Positions 1 through 8,227 of a stretch of DNA of 64,000 nucleotides are shown here, one piece after another. Made by a program: the position numbers and the translations under genes. The stretch spans positions 248,001 to 312,000 of the forward strand of contig JAWKJB010000001.1 in NCBI GenBank assembly GCA_041393965.1. Direction: 5' to 3'. The DNA comes from Acidimicrobiia bacterium. Its GTDB lineage: Bacteria > Actinomycetota > Acidimicrobiia > Spongiisociales > UBA5794. The notes under the pieces were generated by a model. That model searched no databases. It saw only the letters and a program-made list of their open reading frames with translations, and was not told the DNA's origin. Numbering within the stretch: position 1 is the stretch's first letter; each line of letters opens with the position of its first letter.

Positions 1-647
1 GCCTTGAGCTCTGCCTCTGCACCTTCGGGGGTTGCATCGCGAAGTTCGGCCTTGGCCATCGCTTCGGCCTTGCGCCGTTCGATCTTGGCTTCGACCTGGG
101 ACAACGACGGTCCATCGTCTGAGATCGACGCGGACATCGTCTCGACGGCTTCGTTGACGGCCTCCTGCATCTTTGCCTGTTCGAGCTGTCCGAGCAGCTC
201 CATGCGTTTGGCCGAGAGCTCCTGGAGGTTCATGGAGTTCTGCTGTACCGCCTCTTTGGCCTTCTCCGCCTGGGACTGGGCGACCGCGTACTGTTCCTTG
301 AGGGATGCCAGGTTGTTCTCGGAGGCCTGGAGTTTCATGGCGATGGATTGGGCCGCCTGCGTCCACTTCTCGACACCGGCGGTGTCCCCTGCGCTTTTTG
401 CGGCCTCCGCCTTCAGGAGCGCCTGCTTGGCCATCTCACGAGCCTCCCCTGCGGACTCGGCGGCGTCCTCAATTCCGCTTTCGAGTTGTGTCCGATGGGC
501 AACCACTCTCGCTGCTTGGTTGCGGAGATCCTGATCCTTCTTCTTGGCCTCGTTGATCGCTGCCTCGATCTCGATCTTCGGATCCATCGCCTTTTCGGCG
601 GTAGTGCTGAACAGCGCCTTGATGTAGGCCCAAATTCGACGGAACAT
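1..647 (-). CDS. pspA: PspA/IM30 family envelope-stress protein (3' end outside window)
   Basis: The reverse strand reads as one open frame from an ATG at 647 to the window edge, about 215 residues without a stop. It begins MFRRIWAYIKALF, the amphipathic first helix that lets PspA/IM30 bind membranes, and continues as a charged, alanine- and glutamine-rich helical coiled coil typical of the family, which is usually 220-300 residues. These proteins polymerise on the inner membrane and protect it under stress. A GGGGAG ribosome site lies just upstream, and a TAGTAT -10 at 680-685 (reverse strand) gives a leader of about 25 bases. The product C-terminus is not in the window. No pspC or other phage-shock partner is visible on the right side. 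Confidence 0.85.
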   Translation of the reverse strand, partial: MFRRIWAYIKALFSTTAEKAMDPKIEIEAAINEAKKKDQDLRNQAARVVAHRTQLESGIEDAAESAGEAREMAKQALLKAEAAKSAGDTAGVEKWTQAAQSIAMKLQASENNLASLKEQYAVAQSQAEKAKEAVQQNSMNLQELSAKRMELLGQLEQAKMQEAVNEAVETMSASISDDGPSLSQVEAKIERRKAEAMAKAELRDATPEGAEAELK

Positions 648-729
648 CGTCTCCCCGACTCTCGCTTGCGTGCCAGGCGATACTAGCGCTCATCCTCACC
701 GGCCGGTTGTCGGGCGCGGATGGGATGGA

Positions 730-1896
730 TCAGCTCCGGCGCCGACCCCCGCCGCGGGTTCTCCGCCGAGCCCTCCCGGTTGATCCCGTCGGTCCCGGTG
801 TGCGTGGCGATCCACCTCGGCTCGTTTCAGCCCCGGATCCGGATCCGGAAAAGCCTCCACCGAGGCCGGTCATTGCTGCCGCGCCGAGCAGCATCTCGAG
901 GGTCTGGCTCGAGGCGTAGCTGCTCTGGCGTTGGCCGCGGCGCTGGTACTGCGACCGGTGGTATTCAGGGAGCCTTGCGGGGAGCTCGGCCCGCGTCGGT
1001 GCGGACTCGTTCGGTGGCGGCGTCTCAGTCGGTGGCGGCATTGTCGAAGGTTCCGGTCGCTGCGGCCGCGGCGGTTTCGGGTTCCCGTCGAGGATCGCTT
1101 CGGCGCAGTCGAGTTCCCAGATCGTGACATCGAGGTCGTAGCTCAGGTCGAGGAGCGAACCGGCGTGGTCTGCAGCAGCGAGCCGATCGCTCGCGGTAGC
1201 GAACGACGCGGTGGCGTTGCTGAAAAAGGCTGAGGCTTCGGCATTGCCAGCCTCGGCGATCTCCTGTTCGAGATCGAGGATGTCGTTCGCGATGGCATCG
1301 ATCTGTGCCTGGATCGGCTCCTTGGCCTGGGCGAGATCGGTCGCCGTCCGCTTCTTTCCGTGGCGTACAGACCTCCAGACGAGGAAGATGATGCCCGCCA
1401 CCACGATGATCATCACGACGAGCCAAGCCCACCCGCTCTTGCCTTCAACGGATTGATTCGAACACACCGCGTCTTCGCCGGTGAGCGTGTTGACGAATGT
1501 TCGCACGACATCGTTGTCGGATGCAACGGTCAGCGCCTCGGCAACGGCAGCATCGAGCTGAGTGCCGGACCAGAACCCCTCGTTGTCCTCATAGCCGACG
1601 GTTTCCGGTGCGACCGTGAACACCGTTCCAACCGTCCCCAGTTCGGTCAGCATCCCTCCGGAAAATGTCGTCGCGCCGCCGGAAGGTTCATCCGCAAGAA
1701 CGACGACATACAGGTTGCCACCGGCGTTCCTGGCGTCGCTGACCGACGCCGACACACATTGGTCGGTCGCCGAAGTCCCCGAGTCGACATGGAACCCGTT
1801 CGATCCGACAGCGTCGACGAGATCCGATGGTGTGGCGGCCACGACGAACACGAGTGCCACAAGGGCGAGAGCCATGTGGACCATTCGGGAGAGCAT
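730..1896 (-). CDS. Membrane protein with TPM-like extracytoplasmic domain
   Basis: The product is 388 residues. It has an N-terminal hydrophobic signal or anchor (MLSRMVHMALALVALVF), an exported domain of about 150 residues whose core (NLYVVVLADEP, later TFVNTL) resembles TPM/DUF6676 domains, a single membrane span near residues 165-185 (WAWLVVMIIVVAGIIFLVW), a cytoplasmic helical segment, and a low-complexity tail rich in Pro, Gly, Ser and Arg. An upstream in-frame start would hide the signal sequence, so I use the ATG at 1896. A TACCCT hexamer ends six bases before it, consistent with a leaderless transcript. The TPM assignment is from fold-like pattern only and the function is unknown. 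It lies just downstream of proline dehydrogenase on the same strand. Confidence 0.7.
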   Translation of the reverse strand: MLSRMVHMALALVALVFVVAATPSDLVDAVGSNGFHVDSGTSATDQCVSASVSDARNAGGNLYVVVLADEPSGGATTFSGGMLTELGTVGTVFTVAPETVGYEDNEGFWSGTQLDAAVAEALTVASDNDVVRTFVNTLTGEDAVCSNQSVEGKSGWAWLVVMIIVVAGIIFLVWRSVRHGKKRTATDLAQAKEPIQAQIDAIANDILDLEQEIAEAGNAEASAFFSNATASFATASDRLAAADHAGSLLDLSYDLDVTIWELDCAEAILDGNPKPPRPQRPEPSTMPPPTETPPPNESAPTRAELPARLPEYHRSQYQRRGQRQSSYASSQTLEMLLGAAAMTGLGGGFSGSGSGAETSRGGSPRTPGPTGSTGRARRRTRGGGRRRS

Positions 1897-2031
1897 CGGT
1901 GCAGGGTATCCCCTCGTCGATCCCAAGCCGATCCGCCGACCTCGCCACCGCCGCACGGCGAGTGGCCGGTCAATCAGATGGTGGAGATGTCTCGACGGGC
2001 GACACGCGCTCCCCACTGGCGCAACAGACCA

Positions 2032-2937
2032 CTAGCGACCGACGAGGGCCCGGAAGAAGAAGGCAAGGTTGGCAGGGCGTTCGGCCATCCGTCTGGTGAG
2101 GTAGGGGTACCACGCTTCGCCGTATGGCACATAGACACGCATGGTGTATCCGGCTTCTGCGAGTTCTCGCTGGCGGTCCCTGCGCACGCCATAGAGCATC
2201 TGGAACTCCCACGGGGCGGATCGGTCCTGCGCCTCGTCCAGCGCGTGAGCGATACGGTCGTCATCGTGCGTTGCGATCGCTGGTTGCACCGACGCTGAGC
2301 GCATGAGCAGAGAGGTCAACTCGTCGAAGGCGTCATCGACAGCCGTATTCGACTGGTGGGCGATCTCAGACGGCTCGGCATATGCACCCTTGCAGAGCCT
2401 GATGTGTCCCCCGAGCGGAAGCACCCTCGTCACATCGGCAGGGGTCCGGTGCAGATAGGCCTGCAGCGCGATCCCGAGGTTTCCGTGCTTGCGCTGGACA
2501 TCTTCGTAGATCGAGATGGTGGCTTCTGTGTAGATCGACTCTTCCATGTCGACCGTCACCGAGACGCCCGACGCAAGCGCAGCGGAGGCGATACGGCCCA
2601 GGTTGGTGGTCACCGCCCCGTCGTCGAGGCCCATTCCGAGCTGGGTCAGCTTCACCGAGACATTCGCATCGAGCGACTGGTTGTCGATCGCTTCGATGCA
2701 CGCGAGGTACGAGGCGGTCGCTGTCTCGGCCTCATCGAGGGTCGATACATGCTCGCCCAGGTGGTCGAGCGAGACCTTGAGACCGCCCTCATTGAGGGCA
2801 TGGGCAATGGTGACGGCGTCCTCGAGGAGGTTCCCTGCGACGAAACGGTGCGCAACAGCCTTCCCTGCGCGGGTGTCGGTGATGAGTTTCCGCGTGATAT
2901 TCCGATTCGTGACGGCGAGCACCGCTGAGCGAATCAC
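2032..2937 (-). CDS. Proline dehydrogenase (monofunctional)
   Basis: This 301-residue protein matches the single-domain FAD proline dehydrogenases, which oxidise proline to pyrroline-5-carboxylate and pass electrons to the respiratory chain. Recognisable segments are DHLGEHV near the N-terminus, SVKLTQLG, VDMEES, the PLGGHIRLCKGAY barrel strand, THDDDRI, FQMLYGVRRDRQ, and the C-terminal RVYVPYG followed by YLTRRMAERP that binds the proline carboxylate. The length (about 300) is normal for the monofunctional type; there is no P5C dehydrogenase domain as in full PutA. Its ATG overlaps the stop of proC by four bases, so the two are translated from one message. That is odd, because the two enzymes run in opposite directions. 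Confidence 0.92.
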   Translation of the reverse strand: MIRSAVLAVTNRNITRKLITDTRAGKAVAHRFVAGNLLEDAVTIAHALNEGGLKVSLDHLGEHVSTLDEAETATASYLACIEAIDNQSLDANVSVKLTQLGMGLDDGAVTTNLGRIASAALASGVSVTVDMEESIYTEATISIYEDVQRKHGNLGIALQAYLHRTPADVTRVLPLGGHIRLCKGAYAEPSEIAHQSNTAVDDAFDELTSLLMRSASVQPAIATHDDDRIAHALDEAQDRSAPWEFQMLYGVRRDRQRELAEAGYTMRVYVPYGEAWYPYLTRRMAERPANLAFFFRALVGR

Positions 2938-3755
2938 ACGCCGCTCGCCCTCTGACCGAGCTCTCGGGATCGTTGGGCAGCCGACCTGACCGCGTCCTCG
3001 AGCAACGCGCGGAATCCGCCGTCCTCGAGCACATGCAGCGCGGCTGCGGTCGTACCGCCAGGGGATGTGACCTGGCCGCGCAGCCGGAACGCGGACTGGT
3101 CCGACTGGATGAGGAGCTCGCCCGAGCCTCGAATCGTCTGGTGGACGAGCTGCTCCGCGGCATGGTGGGGAAGCCCTTCGCGGATGGCAGCTTCGATCAT
3201 CGCTTCGGCGAGAAGGAACACATAGGCGGGACCGGTTCCCGACACGGCGGTCACGGCATCGAGGAGGTCCTCGGGAAGCTCGATCGTCGACCCGACGGCG
3301 CCGAGGACCGCGGTTGCACGATCCACATGGCTCTTCGTTGCGTGCGAGCCTGGCGCGAGGGCGGTCATGCCGAGGTCGACCGCTGCGGGCGTGTTGGGCA
3401 TCGCGCGTATGACCGGCTGACCGTCGGCGAGCGCCCCCTCGATCGTCGAGAGCGCGACACCGGCCGCGACCGAGACAACGACCTGATCCGTGGTGAGCAC
3501 CGGCTCGATCTGACTGGTGACGGCTGGCATGTCCTGCGGCTTCACCGAGATCACGACAACCTGCCTCCCTTCGGCGCCAGTGACAAGGGAGGTCGTGGCG
3601 GCGATCTCGGTCTCCTTCTGGAGCTCTTCCGCGCGCTCGGCGCGCCGAGTGACGAGGATGAGGTCATCGGTCGACCAGCCTGCACGCAGCAAACCCCGCG
3701 CGAGGATCTCGCCAAGGGAGCCAGCGCCGAGAATCGCTACGGTGGGACGCAACAT
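2934..3755 (-). CDS. proC: Pyrroline-5-carboxylate reductase
   Basis: This 273-residue enzyme reduces 1-pyrroline-5-carboxylate to proline with NAD(P)H, the last step of proline synthesis. The N-terminal Rossmann motif is AILGAGSLGE (residues 7-16), followed by VVISVKPQDM, the family motif AMPNTPAAV, and the C-terminal dimerisation and active-site segments AVSGTGPAYVFLLAEAM and QVTSPGGTTAAAL. The start ATG at 3755 is preceded by a TATCCT hexamer with a six-base gap, a leaderless arrangement, so a promoter may lie here even though racemase and nitroreductase genes sit upstream on the same strand. Its stop overlaps the proline dehydrogenase start (ATGA-type). Confidence 0.95.
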   Translation of the reverse strand: MLRPTVAILGAGSLGEILARGLLRAGWSTDDLILVTRRAERAEELQKETEIAATTSLVTGAEGRQVVVISVKPQDMPAVTSQIEPVLTTDQVVVSVAAGVALSTIEGALADGQPVIRAMPNTPAAVDLGMTALAPGSHATKSHVDRATAVLGAVGSTIELPEDLLDAVTAVSGTGPAYVFLLAEAMIEAAIREGLPHHAAEQLVHQTIRGSGELLIQSDQSAFRLRGQVTSPGGTTAAALHVLEDGGFRALLEDAVRSAAQRSRELGQRASGV

Positions 3756-3780
3756 GCAGCGAGGATATCGCGCGGTCCGG

Positions 3781-5091
3781 TCAGGACGCTGCGCCGATCC
3801 TGCGCACGAGGTCTCCGAAGCGGTCGGCCATTACCCGGTCGAAACCGACGAGCCGAACCGATCGCAGCGGGCCGGGATCGTCACGAAGCCGACGAGCGAC
3901 GGTGGAGACGATCACCGCGCACGCTTCGTCCGGTGGGTAGCCGTAGATACCGGCAGAGATGGCTGGCATGGCGACGGTCGCTGCTTCGATTTCGATGGCA
4001 GCGTCGAGGGCGCCGTTCACCGCTGCCGCAAGGAGCCGCTCGTTGTCCTGACCCGGTGTGTGGATCGGGCCTGCGACATGGATCACATATGACGACGGCA
4101 TCTTGCCCGCTGAGGTGAGTGCCGCGGTTCCCGTGGTGAGGGGCCCGTGGGCGGCGGCCCATGCCGCTGACTCGTCGTCGATGGTCGCCCCACCAGCTCG
4201 TGCGATCGCGAGGGCAACGCCGCCCCCGTGCATCAAGCCGGGATTGGCCGCGTTCACGATCGCCGTGACAGGCATGACCGTGATGTCGCCCTGCACGGCG
4301 ACGAGCGTCGCGTCATTGCAGCTTGCCGCAGACGCTGCTTCGGGAGGGATGTCAACGGTTTCCCAATCCCTGCCGTCGGGACGAACCGTGTCGAGTGAGG
4401 TCGTCCACATGCCGCACCAGCCTGAACCTCTCAGATCGATCCGGTGTTCATGGGCGACATCGGTGACCCGTGCCGCGACGGCTGGAGCAGGGTCGATGAG
4501 CTCGACGGAGTCGGGAAGGCACGCAGCGATCCGGTCGATGATGTGTGGATAGTGGGTGCAACCGAGGACCACGACATCGGCACCGGTGTCGCCGAGGGGC
4601 GAGACATACCGGTCGAGGAGGGCATCGACAGGGTCGCCTCGTTCGATCGCCAATGCGAGACCGGGGCATGCCTGCTCGATGATCTCGATGTCGCCAGCGA
4701 ACCGACCGGTGAGACTCCTGAACAGCTCGCCTTGGAAGGTCGCATCGGTCGCGAGCACGGCGATGGTGCCGGTCTTCGTGCGCTCTGCGGCGGGCTTCAC
4801 GGCCGGTTCCATGCCGACGAACGCAACCTCGCCGATGGCGGCACGGAGGTGGTGCAGTGCCGCCGCCGACGCCGAGTTGCACGCAACCACGATCATGTCG
4901 GCCCCCGCCGATTGCAAGAAGCGCGCGATCAGGGTCGTGCGGTCGCGCACCTCGTCCAGGGTGCGCTCACCGTATGGACCGAATGCATGGTCTGCAAGGT
5001 AGATGATGTCGGCCCACGGTGCCCTCGCCCGGATCGCGTCGAGCACACCGATTCCGCCCATTCCCGAATCGAAGACGGCAATCCGCGACAT
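3781..5091 (-). CDS. murI: Glutamate racemase fused to a macro (ADP-ribose-binding) domain
   Basis: The product has 436 residues, well above the usual 255-290 for MurI. Residues 1 to about 250 are glutamate racemase, making D-glutamate for peptidoglycan: FDSGMGG with Asp8/Ser9, PYG at 39-41, the catalytic ACNSAS with Cys71, and GCTHYP with Cys178. From about residue 260 there is a complete macro domain: ATLVAVQGDIT, NAANPGLMHGGGVALAIARAGG at 280-301, then VIHVAGP and AMPAISAGIYGYP. Macro domains bind ADP-ribose and often remove ADP-ribose or O-acetyl groups. Both halves keep their key motifs and there is no stop or frameshift between them, so this looks like a true fusion rather than read-through. 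It lies between proC and a nitroreductase, all on the same strand. Confidence 0.92.
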   Translation of the reverse strand: MSRIAVFDSGMGGIGVLDAIRARAPWADIIYLADHAFGPYGERTLDEVRDRTTLIARFLQSAGADMIVVACNSASAAALHHLRAAIGEVAFVGMEPAVKPAAERTKTGTIAVLATDATFQGELFRSLTGRFAGDIEIIEQACPGLALAIERGDPVDALLDRYVSPLGDTGADVVVLGCTHYPHIIDRIAACLPDSVELIDPAPAVAARVTDVAHEHRIDLRGSGWCGMWTTSLDTVRPDGRDWETVDIPPEAASAASCNDATLVAVQGDITVMPVTAIVNAANPGLMHGGGVALAIARAGGATIDDESAAWAAAHGPLTTGTAALTSAGKMPSSYVIHVAGPIHTPGQDNERLLAAAVNGALDAAIEIEAATVAMPAISAGIYGYPPDEACAVIVSTVARRLRDDPGPLRSVRLVGFDRVMADRFGDLVRRIGAAS

Positions 5092-5135
5092 CAGAGCATC
5101 ACAACATCAGGACAGGTTCGCCGACGATGGGCCGA

Positions 5136-5636
5136 TCATGCCCCGAAGCGGTTCCGGTGGACGAGCTCGGTGAGGGGCTTTCGGCCCCCCATGCGCGCCG
5201 GCCCGCTCCCCGGCTCCGGGTAACCGACCGCGACACCGTACCGGCATCGGTACCCCTCGGGAAGCCCGAGCACCTCGGCAGCGATCTCCTCGCGGTGGAG
5301 GGTCACGGGGCAGCTCGCCATGCCGATGGCGTCCGCTGCCAGCATGATGTTCTGGGCGAGGCGGCCGGTGTCGAACTCGTATCCCTCCGGGTGCTGGACG
5401 AGCGCAATCATCATCGGTGCGTTCCGCACGGGCGTCATGAAGTCACCTGCGGCACAGATGGCGTCCTTCTGCTCCGGATCATCGACAACGACGAATGACC
5501 AGTTCTGCGAGTTCTTCGACGACCCCGTCCAACGAGCAGCGTCAAGAAGGGACGCAAGATCCTCATCAGCAACCGCCCGATTGTCGAATTGCCGGATCGC
5601 TCGGAGCCCGACGATCGCGTCATAGTGCGAGGTCAT
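5136..5636 (-). CDS. Nitroreductase-family FMN protein
   Basis: This 166-residue protein shows the nitroreductase fold signatures: LRAIRQF (FMN-phosphate-binding Arg), ARWTGSSKNSQNWSFVVV, a central TGRLAQNIMLAADAIGMASCPVTL helix, and GYPEP followed by RKPLTELVH near the C-terminus. These enzymes use FMN and NAD(P)H; the substrate is not predictable. A GTG at 5663 would add nine residues, but ATG 5636 is preceded by TATCGT with a six-base gap, the leaderless pattern common in this window, so I use it. It is compact compared with the usual 190-220 residues. Confidence 0.82.
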   Translation of the reverse strand: MTSHYDAIVGLRAIRQFDNRAVADEDLASLLDAARWTGSSKNSQNWSFVVVDDPEQKDAICAAGDFMTPVRNAPMMIALVQHPEGYEFDTGRLAQNIMLAADAIGMASCPVTLHREEIAAEVLGLPEGYRCRYGVAVGYPEPGSGPARMGGRKPLTELVHRNRFGA

Positions 5637-5687
5637 GCGATCACGATACTCGCGGTCAACCACGAGACCACACGATGTGACAACCCC

Positions 5688-7490
5688 CTAGAACGCTTGG
5701 TCGCTCATCTCCATGAGCCACGCCGTCTCGGCCTGGGCTGCTGCCGTGCGGATCCCGACCTTCGGCAGAGCATCGGAGGCGAAGAACTTGGCCGATGCGA
5801 CCTTGCCCCCATAGAAGGCCCTGTCGTCTTCGTCGGCCGCCTCCAGCGCCGCGCTTGCACGCTCGGCATGTTCGAGCAGAAGCCACGCAATGATGACTTC
5901 CGCGAGGCTTTCGAGAAGCGCGTTCGTGTGGAGTCCCGTCTTGTAGATCTCCGGCGGGTCCTCCAACGATGCCATGGCATGGCCGACCAGCACGCCGATG
6001 TGGATCTGCACCTGTTCGAGGGCGTCTCCGAGCGCCTGCCGTTCGGAGGCGAACTCGTCGGAGCCGCCCTTGATGTACCCGAGGATGTCCTCCCCGAGGC
6101 GCATCACGGTCTGCCCCTGGTCTCGCGCGATCTTGCGGAAGAAGAGATCGAGCCCCTGGATCGCCGTCGTGCCCTCGTAGAGGGTGTCGATCTTGGCGTC
6201 ACGGATGTACTGCTCGATCGGATAGTCCTGCGTGAATCCCGATCCGCCAAATACCTGAAGCGACTGCGCGAGCAGCTCGTATGCCTTCTCGGATGAGTAG
6301 CCCTTGACGATGGGAAGCAGCAAATCGTTGAGTCGTGACCAGTAGTCATCTTCCGGTTCGAGCTGCATCTTGTCGAGCGTCCATGCGGTGTACATCCACA
6401 GAGCCCGCAAGCCCTCGGCGTACGCCTTTTGCAGCATCAACATACGCCGAACATCGGGATGGCGGATGATCGGAACCCGGGGAGCCGTCTTGTCGGCGGC
6501 TTGCGTCAGGTCTGCGGACTGGATGCGCTCCTTCGCGTACGCGAGAGCGTTCAGATAGCCCGTCGACAGCGTACCTGCCGACTTGACGCCGATCAGCATG
6601 CGGGCGTCCTCGATGATGTGGAACATCTGCCTGATGCCCTCGTGCACATTGCCGACGAGGTACCCGACGCACGGTTCACCCGCGCCGAGCGTCAGCTCAC
6701 ATGTCGACGAGCCCTTGATCCCCATCTTGTGCTCAAGGCCCGTCACCCGAATGCCGTTGCGGGCACCAAGCTTGCCGTCATCATCGACGAGGTACTTCGG
6801 CACGATGAACATGGAAAGGCCCTTAGTCCCCGGCTCGCCGCCTTCGCGGCGCGCCAACACCAGATGGATGATGTTCTCGAAGTAGTCATTGTCACCCGAG
6901 GTGATGAATCGCTTCACGCCTTCGAGTTGCCACATGTCCCCCTCGACATGAATGGCCTTGGTGGTTCCTGCCCCGACATCGGAACCGGCGTCTGCTTCGG
7001 TGAGCACCATGGTTGCGCCCCAGCGCCGATCCAGCATCGGTCGGGCCCAGCGGGCGGCCTGTTCCGGGGTTCCGATCTCGGCGATCACGCGGGCCATGAG
7101 GGCACTCGAGGCATACAAGAACGCGGAAGGATTCGACGACACGAGCATCTCGCCTGCAGCCCATCGCAAAGTGTCGGGTGCGCCGTAGCCACCGAGTGTC
7201 GGGCCGATCCCGAGCAGATGCCAGCCTCCGTCGAAGAACGCGTCAAGGCTCTTCTTCAGGCTCGGGGTGATCTCGACGGTGCCGTCAACGAGCTTGGGCG
7301 GATTGCGATCCGAATCGACCCAGCTGACGGCAAAATCCTCGACGGCGAGCCGTTCGATCTCACGGAGTGAATCCATCGCGGTGTCCCGCCCGAATCCCTC
7401 GAACGGCGCTGAGCCGTAGTACGAGTCGACCTCAAGGAACTCGAAGAGGTTGAACTCGAGGTCCCGCAGATTCGTCTTGTAATGCGACAT
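5688..7490 (-). CDS. Acyl-CoA dehydrogenase, 600-residue FadE5/DmdC type
   Basis: The 600-residue length places this with the long acyl-CoA dehydrogenases (FadE5, DmdC) that carry an extra N-terminal helix and a C-terminal domain. It introduces the alpha-beta double bond of an acyl-CoA using FAD. Visible motifs are MVLTEADAGSDVGA (FAD/substrate loop, 161-174), RFITSGD, EHKMGIKGSSTCEL, QVFGGSGFTQDYP and DTLYEGTTAIQ, where Glu439 is the expected catalytic base. The ATG has a GGGAGGTGG ribosome site five bases upstream. The promoter (TATACT at 7523-7528, reverse strand) is covered by a TTGAG...CTCAA palindrome, so repression by the divergent TetR protein is likely. The nitroreductase follows 52 bases downstream but seems to have its own promoter. 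Confidence 0.93.
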   Translation of the reverse strand: MSHYKTNLRDLEFNLFEFLEVDSYYGSAPFEGFGRDTAMDSLREIERLAVEDFAVSWVDSDRNPPKLVDGTVEITPSLKKSLDAFFDGGWHLLGIGPTLGGYGAPDTLRWAAGEMLVSSNPSAFLYASSALMARVIAEIGTPEQAARWARPMLDRRWGATMVLTEADAGSDVGAGTTKAIHVEGDMWQLEGVKRFITSGDNDYFENIIHLVLARREGGEPGTKGLSMFIVPKYLVDDDGKLGARNGIRVTGLEHKMGIKGSSTCELTLGAGEPCVGYLVGNVHEGIRQMFHIIEDARMLIGVKSAGTLSTGYLNALAYAKERIQSADLTQAADKTAPRVPIIRHPDVRRMLMLQKAYAEGLRALWMYTAWTLDKMQLEPEDDYWSRLNDLLLPIVKGYSSEKAYELLAQSLQVFGGSGFTQDYPIEQYIRDAKIDTLYEGTTAIQGLDLFFRKIARDQGQTVMRLGEDILGYIKGGSDEFASERQALGDALEQVQIHIGVLVGHAMASLEDPPEIYKTGLHTNALLESLAEVIIAWLLLEHAERASAALEAADEDDRAFYGGKVASAKFFASDALPKVGIRTAAAQAETAWLMEMSDQAF

Positions 7491-7518
7491 CGTCCACCTC
7501 CCTGTTCTGGCTCGTAAT

Positions 7519-7534
7519 TTGAGTATACCCTCAA
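7519..7534. promoter_or_regulatory. TetR operator-like site O1 (over the acyl-CoA dehydrogenase promoter)
   Basis: TTGAGTATACCCTCAA has the arms TTGAG and CTCAA spaced as in the perfect site at 7587-7602. It covers the TATACT -10 of the acyl-CoA dehydrogenase promoter (read on the reverse strand). A second, weaker version, TTGAGTGATCAATCAG, follows at 7537-7552. Binding is inferred from the shared palindrome. Confidence 0.6.
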
Positions 7535-7586
7535 CTTTGAGTGATCAATCAGAATTGGGGGCTTGCCAGCAGAATTTGAGCGAGTT

Positions 7587-7602
7587 TTGAGCGACCGCTC
7601 AA
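7587..7602. promoter_or_regulatory. TetR operator O2, perfect palindrome TTGAGCG-N2-CGCTCAA
   Basis: TTGAGCGACCGCTCAA is a perfect 7-bp inverted repeat with a 2-bp centre. A TTGAGCG half-site lies at 7576-7582. It sits at the -35 position of the TetR gene promoter (-10 TACGAT at 7612-7617), suggesting autoregulation. The same palindrome recurs before fadA at 26150-26165. Confidence 0.75.
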
Positions 7603-7649
7603 GATTTCGGGTACGATCTCGGTCCGGATCGAACGAGGAGCACACGACC

Positions 7650-8204
7650 GTGGCGAGGTATCAGGCGGGACTCCGCACGGAGACTCGCATCATCGATGCA
7701 ACCCGGTCCCTGCTCGCGGAGGGCGGCCTCGAAGGAACCACGCTTCAGGCGATCTGCGAGCGGGCCGATGTCAAGGCCGGGAGCTTCTACAACCTGTTCG
7801 ATTCCAAAGAAGAAGCCGTGATTCGGGTTGTGCGGGAAGCCATCGATGCGGTCGACCCCGATCCCGAGGGCGCGGGCACCGACACGGTCGACGATCTCGT
7901 TGCTGCGTTCGTGCGCTTCTTCGTCGAGCAGCCGGAGATGGCGAGGGTCTATGTCCTCGCTGCGGTCAACACGGAGAGTTCGAACAACGGTGCGCGACGC
8001 CGCTTCCTGCGGCACCACCAGCGTCGTGTTGAGCGGTTCGCCGACGCCATGGCAAGGAATGGGTCCACGATCGGCCCGGATGAGGCCGTCGTCCACGCGG
8101 AGCTCCTCCTCGGCGCGCTCGACGGTCTTGCGTTCCGATGGGCGATCGATCCGACCTTCGACTTCGAGACCTTCGCGCTCGAAGCCGCCTCCCGTTTGGC
8201 GTGA
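7650..8204 (+). CDS. TetR-family regulator, probable repressor of fatty-acid oxidation genes
   Basis: The 184-residue protein has an N-terminal TetR helix-turn-helix (about residues 10-55: IIDATRSLLAEGG, TTLQAICERADVKAGSFYNLFDSKEEA) and a helical ligand-binding domain. I choose the GTG at 7650 because a GAGGAG ribosome site lies nine bases upstream; the frame is open further upstream but runs through the promoter. The gene is divergent from an acyl-CoA dehydrogenase and the intergenic region holds several TTGAG...CTCAA palindromes. The identical palindrome in front of fadAB 18 kb away suggests that this protein controls beta-oxidation, with an acyl-CoA as the likely inducer. The regulon and ligand are inferences. 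Confidence 0.85.
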   Translation: MARYQAGLRTETRIIDATRSLLAEGGLEGTTLQAICERADVKAGSFYNLFDSKEEAVIRVVREAIDAVDPDPEGAGTDTVDDLVAAFVRFFVEQPEMARVYVLAAVNTESSNNGARRRFLRHHQRRVERFADAMARNGSTIGPDEAVVHAELLLGALDGLAFRWAIDPTFDFETFALEAASRLA

Positions 8205-8227
8205 AGCGAGCGGTCACGGTCGGGGCA

